Assembly: GCA_005881885.1 (NCBI GenBank) | Contig: VBDX01000150.1 | Location: forward strand, 1-64,000 | Source: Chloroflexota bacterium | GTDB taxonomy: Bacteria; Chloroflexota; Limnocylindria; P2-11E | DNA: 64,000 nucleotides | Direction: 5' to 3' | In this document: in pieces, positions 1 through 8,508 of the stretch | How the letters are laid out: each line of letters begins with the position of its first letter | Numbering within the stretch: position 1 is the stretch's first letter | The notes under the pieces: generated by a model | The model's database searches: none | The model's input: the letters and a program-made list of their open reading frames with translations, nothing else | What the model was told of the DNA's origin: nothing | Made by a program: the position numbers and the translations under genes

Positions 1-3000
1 GCACCGGTCGCGCCGGTTGTACCCACGCCCGTCGCACCGGTCGCGCCGGTCGATCCAGTCGATCCGGTCGATCCGGTGGCGCCGGTCGGACCCTGAGGAC
101 CGGTCGGCCCAACTGAGCCGGTCGTACCGACACCCGTCGCACCGGTCGCACCGGTCGCACCCGTCGCACCAGTGGCACCGTTCGTTCCATTGGTGCCGTT
201 CGTCCCGTTGGTGCCGGTCGCGCCGGTCGCGCCGTCGGTTCCGTTGGTTCCATTCGTGCCGTTGGTGCCGTTGTTGCCAGTCACACCCGTCGCACCGGTC
301 GCACCGTTTGTTCCGTTCGTTCCATTAGTTCCATTCGTGCCGGTCGCGCCCGTGGCGCCGGTGGCACCGTTCGTCCCGTTGGTGCCGTTGGTTCCGTTGT
401 TGCCGGTCGCGCCAGTAGCGCCGGTCGCGCCGTCGGTTCCATTGGTTCCGTTGTTGCCGGTCGCACCCGTGGCGCCCGTCGCGCCGGTCGGACCGAGCGG
501 ACCCTGAGGACCGACCGCACCTGCGGCGCCGTCAGCTCCGGTCGCACCGGTAGCGCCGTTTGTCCCATTCGTCCCGTTGTTGCCGGTCGCGCCGGTGGCA
601 CCGTTTGATCCGTCAACACCATTGTTACCAGTCGCACCGGTGGCACCGGTCGCGCCGGCTACACCCTGTGGACCAGTCGGGCCGATCGCACCTGCCGGAC
701 CAGCGGGGCCAGCCGCACCAGCGACGCCCGTCGCGCCTGTCGGCCCGGTCGCGCCATCAGCGCCAGTCGGGCCAGTCGCGCCGTCCGCACCGTTCAGACC
801 ATCTACACCATTGAGGCCGTCCGCGCCCGGTGCGCCCGTCGGGCCTTGCGCGCCTGCCGGACCCGCCGCACCAGCGGCACCGGCAGCGCCTGGAGCACCA
901 ACCGCACCCGCGGGACCCGGCGCACCGGCGGATCCGGGAACACCGGGGACACCTGACGCACCGGGAGCACCAGCAAGACCGTCAGCCCCTGTCGCGCCGT
1001 TCGCACCAATCGCACCAGGCTGACCCGCGGGCCCCGAAACACCAGGCAAGCCCGATGAACCGGGCTGGCCGGATGCGCCGGGCTGACCCGTCGGACCAGG
1101 AGGACCCTGTGGACCGGGAGCGCCGGGAGCGCCGTTCAAACCCGCGGGGCCCGCAGGACCGAGATCGCCCTGCTGACCGCGCGACACGATGGTGAGCGGA
1201 TTGAATGGAGTCGGAGAAGGCGGGGCGCTGACGAGCACCGGAGCCGGAGCGGCCTTCGCCGCCGCGTCGCTCAGTACCACGATCTGCGTACCGGTCACGT
1301 TCACGCCGCCCCTCGCGACGCCAGCTACGACCGGCCGCGTGTCGGTCACCGCGCTCGTCTCGCCGCTCGAGCTTGCGAGCTGCGCGGCAACGTGGACCTC
1401 GACGACGTCGCTCGTCGGCGCCACCAAGGTCGAAACGCGGCCGGCGTCGGCACCTGGGATCGTCACCAGGATCTTGTCGTTCTGACGCTGGACCGACGAT
1501 CCGGGGATGTACCGCACCACGCTGTTGCCGGTGATGCCCGCCGACTGGCCGGTGCCGTTGACGATGATCGACTCGCGCGCGGCGTCGAGAGTGAACGTGA
1601 GTGTCGGCTGCTTCATCGTCTCGGGGATCGAGGGACCGGTGGTCGTGACGGCGGTCACCATACCTGCCGTGACCTGCACCGGCGGGACACTCGTGTCCGA
1701 ACCGAACGTGCGCACGACTCCGTCCGTCGTGCTCACGGAGGTGTCGCCTTGCGCGTCGACGCGCACCTGGAAGGCTGTGCCCTGCACAGTGTTCGTCGAA
1801 GTCGGAGTGACGACGGCGTAGTGACCGCCATCACCGATCGTGTGCGCGACGACGTGCCACGTCTTGCCGCTCGTCTGCCGCATGAGGAGGTCGATGTCGC
1901 GACCGCCTGAGACCGAACGCAGCGTCGCGAGCTCGACCTGGGTCTCGGGCTCGAGGACGACGAGCGAGTTCTCAAAGAAGGTCAGCGCCGCGTGGCCTCC
2001 GGCCGCGGTGCGGATCGCGTCGCCCTGCTGCACGAGCTCATTGCCGGTTGCGGCCGCGAAAGCGCCGGTTCCGTGGCGCACCTCGACGGAGCCCTGGAAC
2101 ACGGTGAGGTTCGCGCGCGCCGCGACGACGGTGCTCTGGGACAGAAGAACTCCGAGACCCGTCGCGAACAGGAGGAACGCCGCCGCCAGCGTGCCGACGA
2201 GAACGAATGGACGGCGCGAGCGGCGCGGCTGCGCGACGTGCGGCATCGCGACCAGCGGCACGGCCACCGGCGCGTACGCGCGGCGCAGCGACTCGCGCAC
2301 ATCAGTGAGCGTCGCGGTGACAACCTTGAGCTCGACCCCACCGAGCATGTCCTTTGCCTCGTGCGCCGCCGCGTCGTCGAGCGGGTCGGCCATCGCGAGC
2401 GTCGCGCTCGTCCGACCAAACTCCGTGAGGACGACCGCGCGCAGCTCGCAGAAGCGCCGCGGAAGCTGTCGCACGACGGCGGCCTCGGCAGGCTGCGCGA
2501 GCGACACGACCGCGCGACCGCTGACGCGCGCGAGCATCGCCGCGAGCGACTCTTCGCTGACGAGACCCGACCGGAGGAGCGCGTTCGATAGCGTCTGCTT
2601 GGTCTCGCGCGCGCGATCGAGGTCTTGCACCTGACGCGCGCTCAGGTCCTTCTCCGTGACCAGGAGCTCGGCGAGCTTCGCCTGCGCGCTCAGCGCGCGG
2701 CTGGGCGCCGTGGGAGCGATGATGCCCGCGGCCGCGCGAACGACACGCATGATCTCTTGCGGCGGCTGATCCTTGGACACATGCCCTGCCGCCCCGGTGG
2801 CGAGCGCAAGGTCGCGGATCCCAGGGTCGAGGGTGAGGAAGACGACCTTGGTGGTGGGGAGGTTGTCGCGGAGCATCCGCGCGACCTCCAGGCCGGTCAT
2901 ACCCGGCATCGAGTTGTCGAGGAGGATCAGGTCGGGCCGAAGCTCGAGCGCCTTGCGCCCGGCCTCGACGCCATCGGCGGCCTCACCGACGACCTCGAAG

Positions 3001-3080
3001 TCGGGATCCGGGTCGATGAGCGAGCGGAGACCCTCGCGGACAGCGAGGTGGTCGTCGGCGATAAGGATGCGCTTGGGCAC
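1..3080 (-). CDS. Receiver-MshEN-TM-FecR-collagen-like fusion protein (3' end outside window)
   Basis: One frame stays open on the minus strand from a GTG at 3080 to the left edge, about 1026 codons. Residues 1-120 are a response-regulator receiver with Asp9/Asp10, phosphoacceptor Asp55, Thr83 and Lys103. Residues about 135-250 resemble the MshEN (GspE N-terminal) domain. An Arg-rich stretch leads into one membrane helix at about 291-312. Residues about 320-430 resemble a FecR-type domain, with motifs such as GDAIRT and KTWHVV. A Ser/Thr/Pro linker follows. From about residue 636 a Gly-X-Y collagen tract runs to the edge, first Pro/Ala-rich, later GAT, GTN, GNN and GTD triplets, with no lysine seen. 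The topology suggests a cytoplasmic receiver and an external collagen-like stalk. The signal is inferred to come from phosphorylation or protein interaction. I do not know this architecture. Confidence 0.8.
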   Translation of the reverse strand, partial: MPKRILIADDHLAVREGLRSLIDPDPDFEVVGEAADGVEAGRKALELRPDLILLDNSMPGMTGLEVARMLRDNLPTTKVVFLTLDPGIRDLALATGAAGHVSKDQPPQEIMRVVRAAAGIIAPTAPSRALSAQAKLAELLVTEKDLSARQVQDLDRARETKQTLSNALLRSGLVSEESLAAMLARVSGRAVVSLAQPAEAAVVRQLPRRFCELRAVVLTEFGRTSATLAMADPLDDAAAHEAKDMLGGVELKVVTATLTDVRESLRRAYAPVAVPLVAMPHVAQPRRSRRPFVLVGTLAAAFLLFATGLGVLLSQSTVVAARANLTVFQGSVEVRHGTGAFAAATGNELVQQGDAIRTAAGGHAALTFFENSLVVLEPETQVELATLRSVSGGRDIDLLMRQTSGKTWHVVAHTIGDGGHYAVVTPTSTNTVQGTAFQVRVDAQGDTSVSTTDGVVRTFGSDTSVPPVQVTAGMVTAVTTTGPSIPETMKQPTLTFTLDAARESIIVNGTGQSAGITGNSVVRYIPGSSVQRQNDKILVTIPGADAGRVSTLVAPTSDVVEVHVAAQLASSSGETSAVTDTRPVVAGVARGGVNVTGTQIVVLSDAAAKAAPAPVLVSAPPSPTPFNPLTIVSRGQQGDLGPAGPAGLNGAPGAPGPQGPPGPTGQPGASGQPGSSGLPGVSGPAGQPGAIGANGATGADGLAGAPGASGVPGVPGSAGAPGPAGAVGAPGAAGAAGAAGPAGAQGPTGAPGADGLNGVDGLNGADGATGPTGADGATGPTGATGVAGAAGPAGPAGAIGPTGPQGVAGATGATGATGNNGVDGSNGATGATGNNGTNGTNGATGATGADGAAGAVGPQGPLGPTGATGATGATGNNGTNGTDGATGATGATGNNGTNGTNGTNGATGATGATGTNGTNGTNGTNGATGATGVTGNNGTNGTNGTNGTDGATGATGTNGTNGTNGTNGATGATGATGATGATGVGTTGSVGPTGPQGPTGATGSTGSTGSTGATGATGVGTTGATG

Positions 3081-3169
3081 GAGCAATAGAGTCGGTTCCA
3101 GGCTGTCACCAGCCATCGGACCCGAGGGGGACCTTCGACGGAGGCCTGATGTAGTGGAAGAAGACAAAG

Positions 3170-3631
3170 ATGTATCGTCCGGCCATCGGCCGGCCAAGGG
3201 TGCTCCTGGTCGTCTTTCACCCCGCGGTCGGCGGTGGCATCGAAACGCTGCTGAGACTGGAGCGCCGCTACGAGGTGCGCCGCGCCACCAGGCTCGCCGA
3301 CGCCCTCCAAATCGCGCCGAGCTGGCCGGCAGACCTGGCGCTCCTCGATGCAGCGATGGTCCCGCGCCAGGGCCGGGTCGTCCTCGGGGTGCCGACCCTC
3401 CTGCTGGCGGGTGGCGAGGCGGAGGGCGAGGCCGCGGCGCGCAGGCTCGACGACCCGCGCGGCTGGGTTGCGCCGGACGCGGAGTCGGCGTCGCTCATCG
3501 CGGCTGTAGAACGGTTGTTGACACAAAGGCCGGAAGCTGTGGCCGGCCCGTTCCCGCTACTTCTCGTCGGCGCCCTCCTCGTCGTCTTCGTCGCGCTTCT
3601 TCTGTACCTCGCCTGGACGGCGATCGTCTGA
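3170..3631 (+). CDS. Receiver-like protein with C-terminal membrane anchor
   Basis: A 153-residue protein. The first 120 residues follow the alternating beta/alpha pattern of a receiver (VLLVVF near residue 12, [10 protein letters not shown] near 55-64, VPTLLLAGG near 73-81), but the paired acidic residues near the N-terminus and the lysine near position 105 are not evident. It is probably a degenerate receiver that is not phosphorylated normally. Residues about 127-150 form one strongly hydrophobic helix near the C-terminus, so the domain would be tethered on the cytoplasmic side. It sits between the divergent receiver-collagen gene and the NarL-type regulator, 20 bases before the latter. 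The function is unknown; a role as a membrane interaction partner of the adjacent two-component proteins is inference. Confidence 0.6.
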   Translation: MYRPAIGRPRVLLVVFHPAVGGGIETLLRLERRYEVRRATRLADALQIAPSWPADLALLDAAMVPRQGRVVLGVPTLLLAGGEAEGEAAARRLDDPRGWVAPDAESASLIAAVERLLTQRPEAVAGPFPLLLVGALLVVFVALLLYLAWTAIV

Positions 3632-3651
3632 TCGCCGCATAGAATCCTCGG

Positions 3652-4302
3652 ATGCCGATCAGGGTCATGCTCGTCGACGATCACGAGCTCGTGCGCCAGG
3701 GCGTCGTGTCAATGCTCGCCAAGGCCGAGGACCTCGCCGTCGTTGGTGAGGCCAAGACCGGCCGCGAGGCGATCGAGACCGCGCGCAAGGAGCTGCCCGA
3801 CGTCGTCCTCATGGACGTCCGCATGCCGGACATGGACGGTCTCGAGGCGACCCGCCGGATAAAAGAGGAGCGCCCGCGGACGGCCGTGATCATGGTCACG
3901 ATGCACGACAACCCCGCGTATCTGCGCGAGGCGGTGCGCGCCGGCGCTGCCGGCTACCTGCTCAAGGACGTTTCAAAGGACGAGCTCCTCGACGCCATCC
4001 GGCAGGTGGCGACGGGTGGCGCGTTCATCGAGTCGCAGATGCTGAAAGGGATGCTCTCGGAAATGAAGCCGGGAGCACCGGTCCCGTCGGCCGCCCGAAA
4101 TCTCACCAAGCGCGAGCGCGAGATCCTTGGGCACGTGGCCGAAGGTCTGAGCAACCGCGAGATCGCCGATCGCCTGGTCCTCTCGCCTGAGACAGTCAAG
4201 AGCCACGTCGCCGCGATCCTCGAGAAGCTGAACGTGTCGGACCGAACGCAGGCCGCGATCTACGCGGTCCGGAACGGCCTGGTCGAGCAGCCCGCGACCT
4301 GA
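3652..4302 (+). CDS. NarL/FixJ-family response regulator
   Basis: A full-length 216-residue response regulator. The receiver (about 1-120) has Asp9/Asp10, phosphoacceptor Asp55, Thr83 and Lys105. A LuxR-type helix-turn-helix fills about 148-210 (LTKREREILGHVAEGLSNREIA, then SPETVKSHVAAILEKL). Phosphorylation should change its DNA binding as a dimer. The histidine kinase starts 38 bases downstream on the same strand, so the two form a two-component pair. Target genes are not evident from the sequence. Confidence 0.93.
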   Translation: MPIRVMLVDDHELVRQGVVSMLAKAEDLAVVGEAKTGREAIETARKELPDVVLMDVRMPDMDGLEATRRIKEERPRTAVIMVTMHDNPAYLREAVRAGAAGYLLKDVSKDELLDAIRQVATGGAFIESQMLKGMLSEMKPGAPVPSAARNLTKREREILGHVAEGLSNREIADRLVLSPETVKSHVAAILEKLNVSDRTQAAIYAVRNGLVEQPAT

Positions 4303-4340
4303 CCCCTTCCACTCTGCTCCGCTCTCTCGAGCGCGCGACG

Positions 4341-5408
4341 GTGCGCATCGGGAACGCCGCGAGCCTCGATGAATTGTTCGACCTCGTCCTCGAGGCGGCG
4401 CACGAAGCGGTCGGATATGAATCGGCGTCGCTCATGACGGTCGATCCGGCGGGAGATGCGTTGACTGTCCGCGCGTCCCGGCCCGGGCGGCTTGTCGGCA
4501 CGCGCGTCCCGGTCGGCCCGTCGATCTCATGGCAGACGCTCGAGCGCCGGGAGCCGATGATCATCGAGGGACCCGCGGACAAGGAGCTAGGCACGACGTA
4601 CACGAAGGACGTGCCGTTCGCGATCTGCGTTCCGATGATGGTCGCCGCCAAGACGCACGGCGTGCTCAACGTGAACCGCACCGCTCATCCCGGCGGCGAC
4701 GGACCGCTCTTCCTCCGCATCCTCGCCGACCAGGCCGCGTTCGCGATCGAGAGAATGGAGCTCTACGGCGACCTGCAGCACTTCACCGGTCAGCTCCTTT
4801 CGCAGGACGAAGAGCACCGTCGCCGGCTCGCGCGCGATCTGCATGACGGGCTCGCGCCGATCCTCGTCTCGGCGCACGCGCAGCTGCAGAGCGCCGGGGT
4901 CGAGAACGAGCAGGTCGCGAAGGCCACCGCCCTCCTACGCCGCGCGATCCGCGAGACCCGCGAGATCCTCGGCACGGTGCGGCCATCCACGCTCGACGAC
5001 CTCGGCCTTGTGGCCGCGATCTCGGCGGCGGCGCGCGAGATGGCCGCCGAGTCGGGATGGACGCTCGAGGAGGCCCTGGACGATCCGGGGCCGCTCTCGC
5101 GCGAGGCCGAGTCGACCCTCTATCGCGTCGCCATCGAGGCGCTGAACAACGTGAAGAAGCACGCCGCCGCCCACGAGGTCCGTCTCGCGCTCCTCAAGAA
5201 CGAGGACACGCTGGAGATCGACGTCGCGGACGACGGCCACGGCTTCGAGACCGAGCAGTGGGGTGAGGCCGGGGTGCGCCCGGGCCACTTCGGGCTCCTC
5301 GGTATGCGCGAGCGCGTCGCCTTCCTCGGCGGGTTATGCAAGGTGCAGAGCAAGCTGGGCGAGGGAACGACGGTGCGCATCGTCGTACCGCGCGCCCGCC
5401 TGCGCTGA
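4341..5408 (+). CDS. GAF-domain sensor histidine kinase, NarL-partner type
   Basis: A 355-residue soluble histidine kinase starting at GTG. Residues about 12-140 resemble a GAF sensor domain. The HisKA_3 dimerisation helix carries the phosphorylated histidine at His168 in RDLHDGLAP. The C-terminal ATPase domain shows an N box (EALNNVKKHA, near 266), the DDGHGF motif near 299 and the GLLGMRERV loop near 320. There is no membrane helix, so it senses a cytoplasmic ligand or redox/gas signal; the ligand cannot be told. It should phosphorylate the response regulator encoded just upstream. Confidence 0.9.
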   Translation: MRIGNAASLDELFDLVLEAAHEAVGYESASLMTVDPAGDALTVRASRPGRLVGTRVPVGPSISWQTLERREPMIIEGPADKELGTTYTKDVPFAICVPMMVAAKTHGVLNVNRTAHPGGDGPLFLRILADQAAFAIERMELYGDLQHFTGQLLSQDEEHRRRLARDLHDGLAPILVSAHAQLQSAGVENEQVAKATALLRRAIRETREILGTVRPSTLDDLGLVAAISAAAREMAAESGWTLEEALDDPGPLSREAESTLYRVAIEALNNVKKHAAAHEVRLALLKNEDTLEIDVADDGHGFETEQWGEAGVRPGHFGLLGMRERVAFLGGLCKVQSKLGEGTTVRIVVPRARLR

Positions 5409-5603
5409 TCAGGCTGGAGGAAGGGCCTCCTCGAGCAGCATCACCGGGATGCCGTCGCGGATCGGGAACCGCTTGCGGCACTGGGTGCAGACGAGGTACT
5501 CGCCCTCCTCGCGCACCGGCGCGTGGTGCTCGTCGGGGCAGGCCAGGATCTCGAGGAGCTCGCGGTCGATCGGCATGTGCTGATTTTCGGACTTGACGGC
5601 CAT
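5409..5603 (-). CDS. Trm112/YcaR-family small zinc-ribbon protein
   Basis: A 64-residue protein matching the Trm112 (UPF0434) family: LLEILACPD near residues 16-24, a CTQCRKRFPIRDGIPVML core and a short acidic end. The Cys pairs probably bind zinc. Family members act as small partners that activate methyltransferases, or have unknown roles in bacteria. Translation could begin at 5603 or at the internal ATG at 5576, where homologues usually begin. The first start lies inside a perfect inverted repeat shared with the divergent subtilase gene. Confidence 0.85.
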   Translation of the reverse strand: MAVKSENQHMPIDRELLEILACPDEHHAPVREEGEYLVCTQCRKRFPIRDGIPVMLLEEALPPA

Positions 5604-5623
5604 GTCAATATCCGCTTGACATG
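5601..5623. promoter_or_regulatory. Perfect 8-bp inverted repeat spanning two divergent start codons
   Basis: CATGTCAA, seven bases, then TTGACATG. The left arm contains the start codon of the Trm112-like gene (minus) and the right arm the ATG of the subtilase gene (plus). A protein bound here would block both starts. It could also be an mRNA hairpin hiding either start. No regulator is identified. Confidence 0.5.
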
Positions 5624-6916
5624 CTGGCCGACACCGACCGCGGGGTTCCCGCCGGGCTCAGCACGAGGATCGTGGTCGAGCCGCCGCGACCTGTCGCGCT
5701 GTCGGTCCTGCCCGCCGAAGAGCCGGCGCGCGCCGAAGCCGTCGGCGTCGGCTCCGGCATTCCCGAAGAGCTCCTCCGCCGATACGGCGCGCGCGTCAGG
5801 CAGACACACCGCCGCGCGAATGTCGTTGTCCTCGAGGTCCCCGCGGACCGCCAGGAGCCGCTGCTCGGCGAGCTCGCGGCGGCCGGCCTCGTCGCCCGCG
5901 CGCCGAAGCCGGTCTATCCGCTGCTGAACGAGAGCGTTCCATCCCTCGCGATTCCACCGGTGTGGCGGTCCGGGTTCCTCGGGAACGGGACGCGCATCGC
6001 CATCGTGGACACCGGCGCGGATCACCATCCCGACTTCGGCGATCGCATCGCGGCGGCACACGACTTCACGGGCGGCCGCGGGCTGGACGACGTCGGCCAC
6101 GGGACACACGTCGCTGGGATCGTCGCGGGCGCGGGCCGTGTGTACCGCGGCGTCGCGCCAAAGGCGATGCTGATCGTCGCGAAGGCGCTCTCGATCGGCG
6201 GCGGCACCGAGGACACGGTCCTGGCGGCGCTCTCTTGGGCCAGCCGCCAGAACGTCGACGTGATCAACCTCTCGCTCGGCGGGCCTGGCGATCCGACCGA
6301 TCCGCTCTCACGCGAGGTCGATGCGCTCAGCGCCGAAGGCATCCTGGTGTGCGTCGCGGCCGGAAACTCGGGCCCCGGCGCGGGGACGATCGGCTCGCCG
6401 GGCTGCGCCGCGGGTGCGATCACGGTCGGCGCCACCGACAAGATGCGACACATCGCCGAATACAGCTCGCGCGGGCCGGTGCCGGGTCTCTCCGTCCACA
6501 AACCCGACGTTGTCGCCGTCGGTGGTGGCACGACCGCGGACGCCAGCTGCCGCTACGGCATCGGGGTGGCGAGCGCCCGGGCGCGTTCGCTGGAGAAGGA
6601 CCGCTGCATCGTGCCGCCGCGCTATGTTCGGATGAGCGGGACGTCGATGGCGGCTCCGCACGTCTCCGGCCTATGCGCGCTGCTCGTCGAATCCTCGCGA
6701 GCGATGGACAAGCGCGCGGCCAAGGCGAGCCGCGCGGGCGCCGTGCGCCGCGCGCTGCTTCAGAGCGCGGGCGACCTCGGGCTCGCGCCGGACGTCGCAG
6801 GCGCGGGCATCGTCGACGGCGCGAGGGCGCTCGCGGCGCTCGCGTCGCGGCGCTCGGTCGAAACGAGCATTTCGTCGTCCACCGCCATGGCCAGGAGCGG
6901 CACCGACCCGAAGTAG
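5621..6916 (+). CDS. Subtilisin-like serine peptidase (S8), no signal peptide
   Basis: A 431-residue subtilase with the complete triad: Asp130 in IVDTGAD, His160 in GHGTHVAG and Ser342 in SGTSMAAPH. The oxyanion Asn is near 249 in AAGNSG. Residues about 55-100 look like a small I9-type propeptide (NVVVLEVP, then LLGELAAAGLVARAPKP). No export signal is visible, so it may act inside the cell or leave by another route. An inserted segment with two cysteines (about 305-332) lies before the active-site Ser. The last 157 bases overlap the convergent membrane-protein gene. A second, secreted subtilase lies at 55364. Confidence 0.9.
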   Translation: MLADTDRGVPAGLSTRIVVEPPRPVALSVLPAEEPARAEAVGVGSGIPEELLRRYGARVRQTHRRANVVVLEVPADRQEPLLGELAAAGLVARAPKPVYPLLNESVPSLAIPPVWRSGFLGNGTRIAIVDTGADHHPDFGDRIAAAHDFTGGRGLDDVGHGTHVAGIVAGAGRVYRGVAPKAMLIVAKALSIGGGTEDTVLAALSWASRQNVDVINLSLGGPGDPTDPLSREVDALSAEGILVCVAAGNSGPGAGTIGSPGCAAGAITVGATDKMRHIAEYSSRGPVPGLSVHKPDVVAVGGGTTADASCRYGIGVASARARSLEKDRCIVPPRYVRMSGTSMAAPHVSGLCALLVESSRAMDKRAAKASRAGAVRRALLQSAGDLGLAPDVAGAGIVDGARALAALASRRSVETSISSSTAMARSGTDPK

Positions 6917-8481
6917 TTCTGGAGCGACCGCCAGGCGAGATAGAGAGGTACGAACGGGAAGACGACGGCGCCTATCGGGACCCGGCGCCACTGCCGCCAA
7001 AGCACCGCGGCGAGGACGAAGAACGAGATCGCGGAGAGCGCGCCGTACACCACGCGCGGCAGGAGCGGAAGCGGTCCGTCGATCCCCAAGCGAACGAAGC
7101 CGACCCCGCCGGGGGCGAGCGCGCCAAGCATCGGCGCGCTGATCCCGTCGAAGAACGAAAAGGGCGCGTCGATGATGAACGGCAGGTTCGGCAGGACCGC
7201 CGCCGCCGCGATGATCGCGGTCCGTCGCAGCGCCTCGCCGCGTCCGCTGCGTTTCCAGATCGCGATCACGTAGAACGGCGCGATGAACCACGCCGGCTGT
7301 CGCGACGCGACGGCCAGACCGACCGCGATCGGTGAGAGCCACGGCGATTCGACAAAGATCCAGCCGAGCATCACCAGCAGCGCCCAGGTCGGGTCGACGC
7401 CCGCGAGGATGTTCTGACGAAGGATGATCGAGTTGCCGACCGCTCCTGCGGCGACGAGCGGCCGCCAGGGGATACGCACGTGGCGTAAGAGCACCAGGAC
7501 CATGAGCACGATCTCGCCGACGTAGATCCACCTGATATCCGTGACACCGACCGCGATGAACGGCGCGACGAGGAGGAAGCTCATCGCCGGATAGTTGAGC
7601 GAGCGCAGCACCGACCCGTCTTCGTAGTGCGTGACGAGCTGCGGGTCGAGCCCGAATTCGGCGAGCGCCTCGGGGAGGTCGAACGTCTTGTACGGATTTT
7701 GGCCCGCGAGCAGCAGCTCCGCCGCGTGGTGCGGGACGGTGACCGCGTCGACGTGGTAGCCCTTGCCCGAGATGAGCGCCATCGCCGTGAGCACGAACAC
7801 GCAGAGCGCCAGACCCGTCGCGAGGGCGTCCCGCATCGCCGGGCGGATCCGGACGACCGCGAGGATCGGGAGCGCTGCGACGATCACGAGCGCCATGAGA
7901 TCGTCGGGCGCGACACCGGTCGAGCCGACGACCAGGTGCCGCTCGACGACCATCGCGACACAGGCAACGGCGAGCAGGCCGAGTCCGATGCGGCGCAGGC
8001 GCTCGTCGGGGTCGCGCGCTGATCGATCCAGGAGCACGCTGACGAGATTGAACAGAGCGAGCACCGAGGCCAGTGCGAGCAGCGCTGGAAAGCGCCCCTC
8101 GGTCGGCTCAGGTCCGAAGAAGCGAAGTGCCGGCGTCCAGAGCGCGAATGCCGCGACGGTGAGCGGCCGGAACGCCGGCGGGGTGGCGAGGTATCCGAGA
8201 TACGCCGCGGCGATATAGAGGCCGATCGCGAGCGCGTTTCCCCCGAGCGTGACGATCGCGAGGCCGTACGTCACCGCCACGAGGACAAAGCCCAGGATCG
8301 GTCCCCACCGCGGCGGCTGCCGCGGCGTCGCGATGAGGATCAGCGCGAGATAGCACGCGTACTCGATCGCGAACGGAAAATCGCTTGGGCTTTCGTCGAT
8401 GCTGTGGCGAACGCTCGCCGCTGAGACGATGCCGGTCGCCGTGAGCACGAGCGCCGCACGCAGCAGCGAGTTGGAAGGCAC
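6760..8481 (-). CDS. Polytopic membrane protein, glycosyltransferase-C-like
   Basis: A 573-residue integral membrane protein with about 11-13 hydrophobic helices. A loop at about 265-300 contains the sequence HHAAELLLAGQNPYKTFDLP, the kind of G-x-NPY loop seen in lipid-linked-sugar-dependent (GT-C/DUF2029-like) transferases. It lies at the end of a minus-strand group after a polysaccharide flippase, which supports a role in cell-surface glycan assembly. The final 50 residues are Ala/Ser/Pro-rich and read through the end of the convergent subtilase gene, so this tail may be a late extension. The exact substrate is unknown. Confidence 0.7.
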   Translation of the reverse strand: MPSNSLLRAALVLTATGIVSAASVRHSIDESPSDFPFAIEYACYLALILIATPRQPPRWGPILGFVLVAVTYGLAIVTLGGNALAIGLYIAAAYLGYLATPPAFRPLTVAAFALWTPALRFFGPEPTEGRFPALLALASVLALFNLVSVLLDRSARDPDERLRRIGLGLLAVACVAMVVERHLVVGSTGVAPDDLMALVIVAALPILAVVRIRPAMRDALATGLALCVFVLTAMALISGKGYHVDAVTVPHHAAELLLAGQNPYKTFDLPEALAEFGLDPQLVTHYEDGSVLRSLNYPAMSFLLVAPFIAVGVTDIRWIYVGEIVLMVLVLLRHVRIPWRPLVAAGAVGNSIILRQNILAGVDPTWALLVMLGWIFVESPWLSPIAVGLAVASRQPAWFIAPFYVIAIWKRSGRGEALRRTAIIAAAAVLPNLPFIIDAPFSFFDGISAPMLGALAPGGVGFVRLGIDGPLPLLPRVVYGALSAISFFVLAAVLWRQWRRVPIGAVVFPFVPLYLAWRSLQNYFGSVPLLAMAVDDEMLVSTERRDASAASALAPSTMPAPATSGASPRSPAL

Positions 8482-8508
8482 GAACGAGCAGGGTAGCGGC
8501 GGCTCGTG

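Noticed and set aside
17-1023. Long Pro/Val/Ala-rich and Arg/Ser/His-rich open frames on the plus strand.
   Set aside because: They are the antisense of Gly-X-Y collagen codons; periodic Gly codons on the minus strand force open frames here.
1-1180. Short periodic repeats that could suggest a CRISPR array.
   Set aside because: The period is 9 bases, it is in frame with Gly codons, and there are no unique spacers of constant length.
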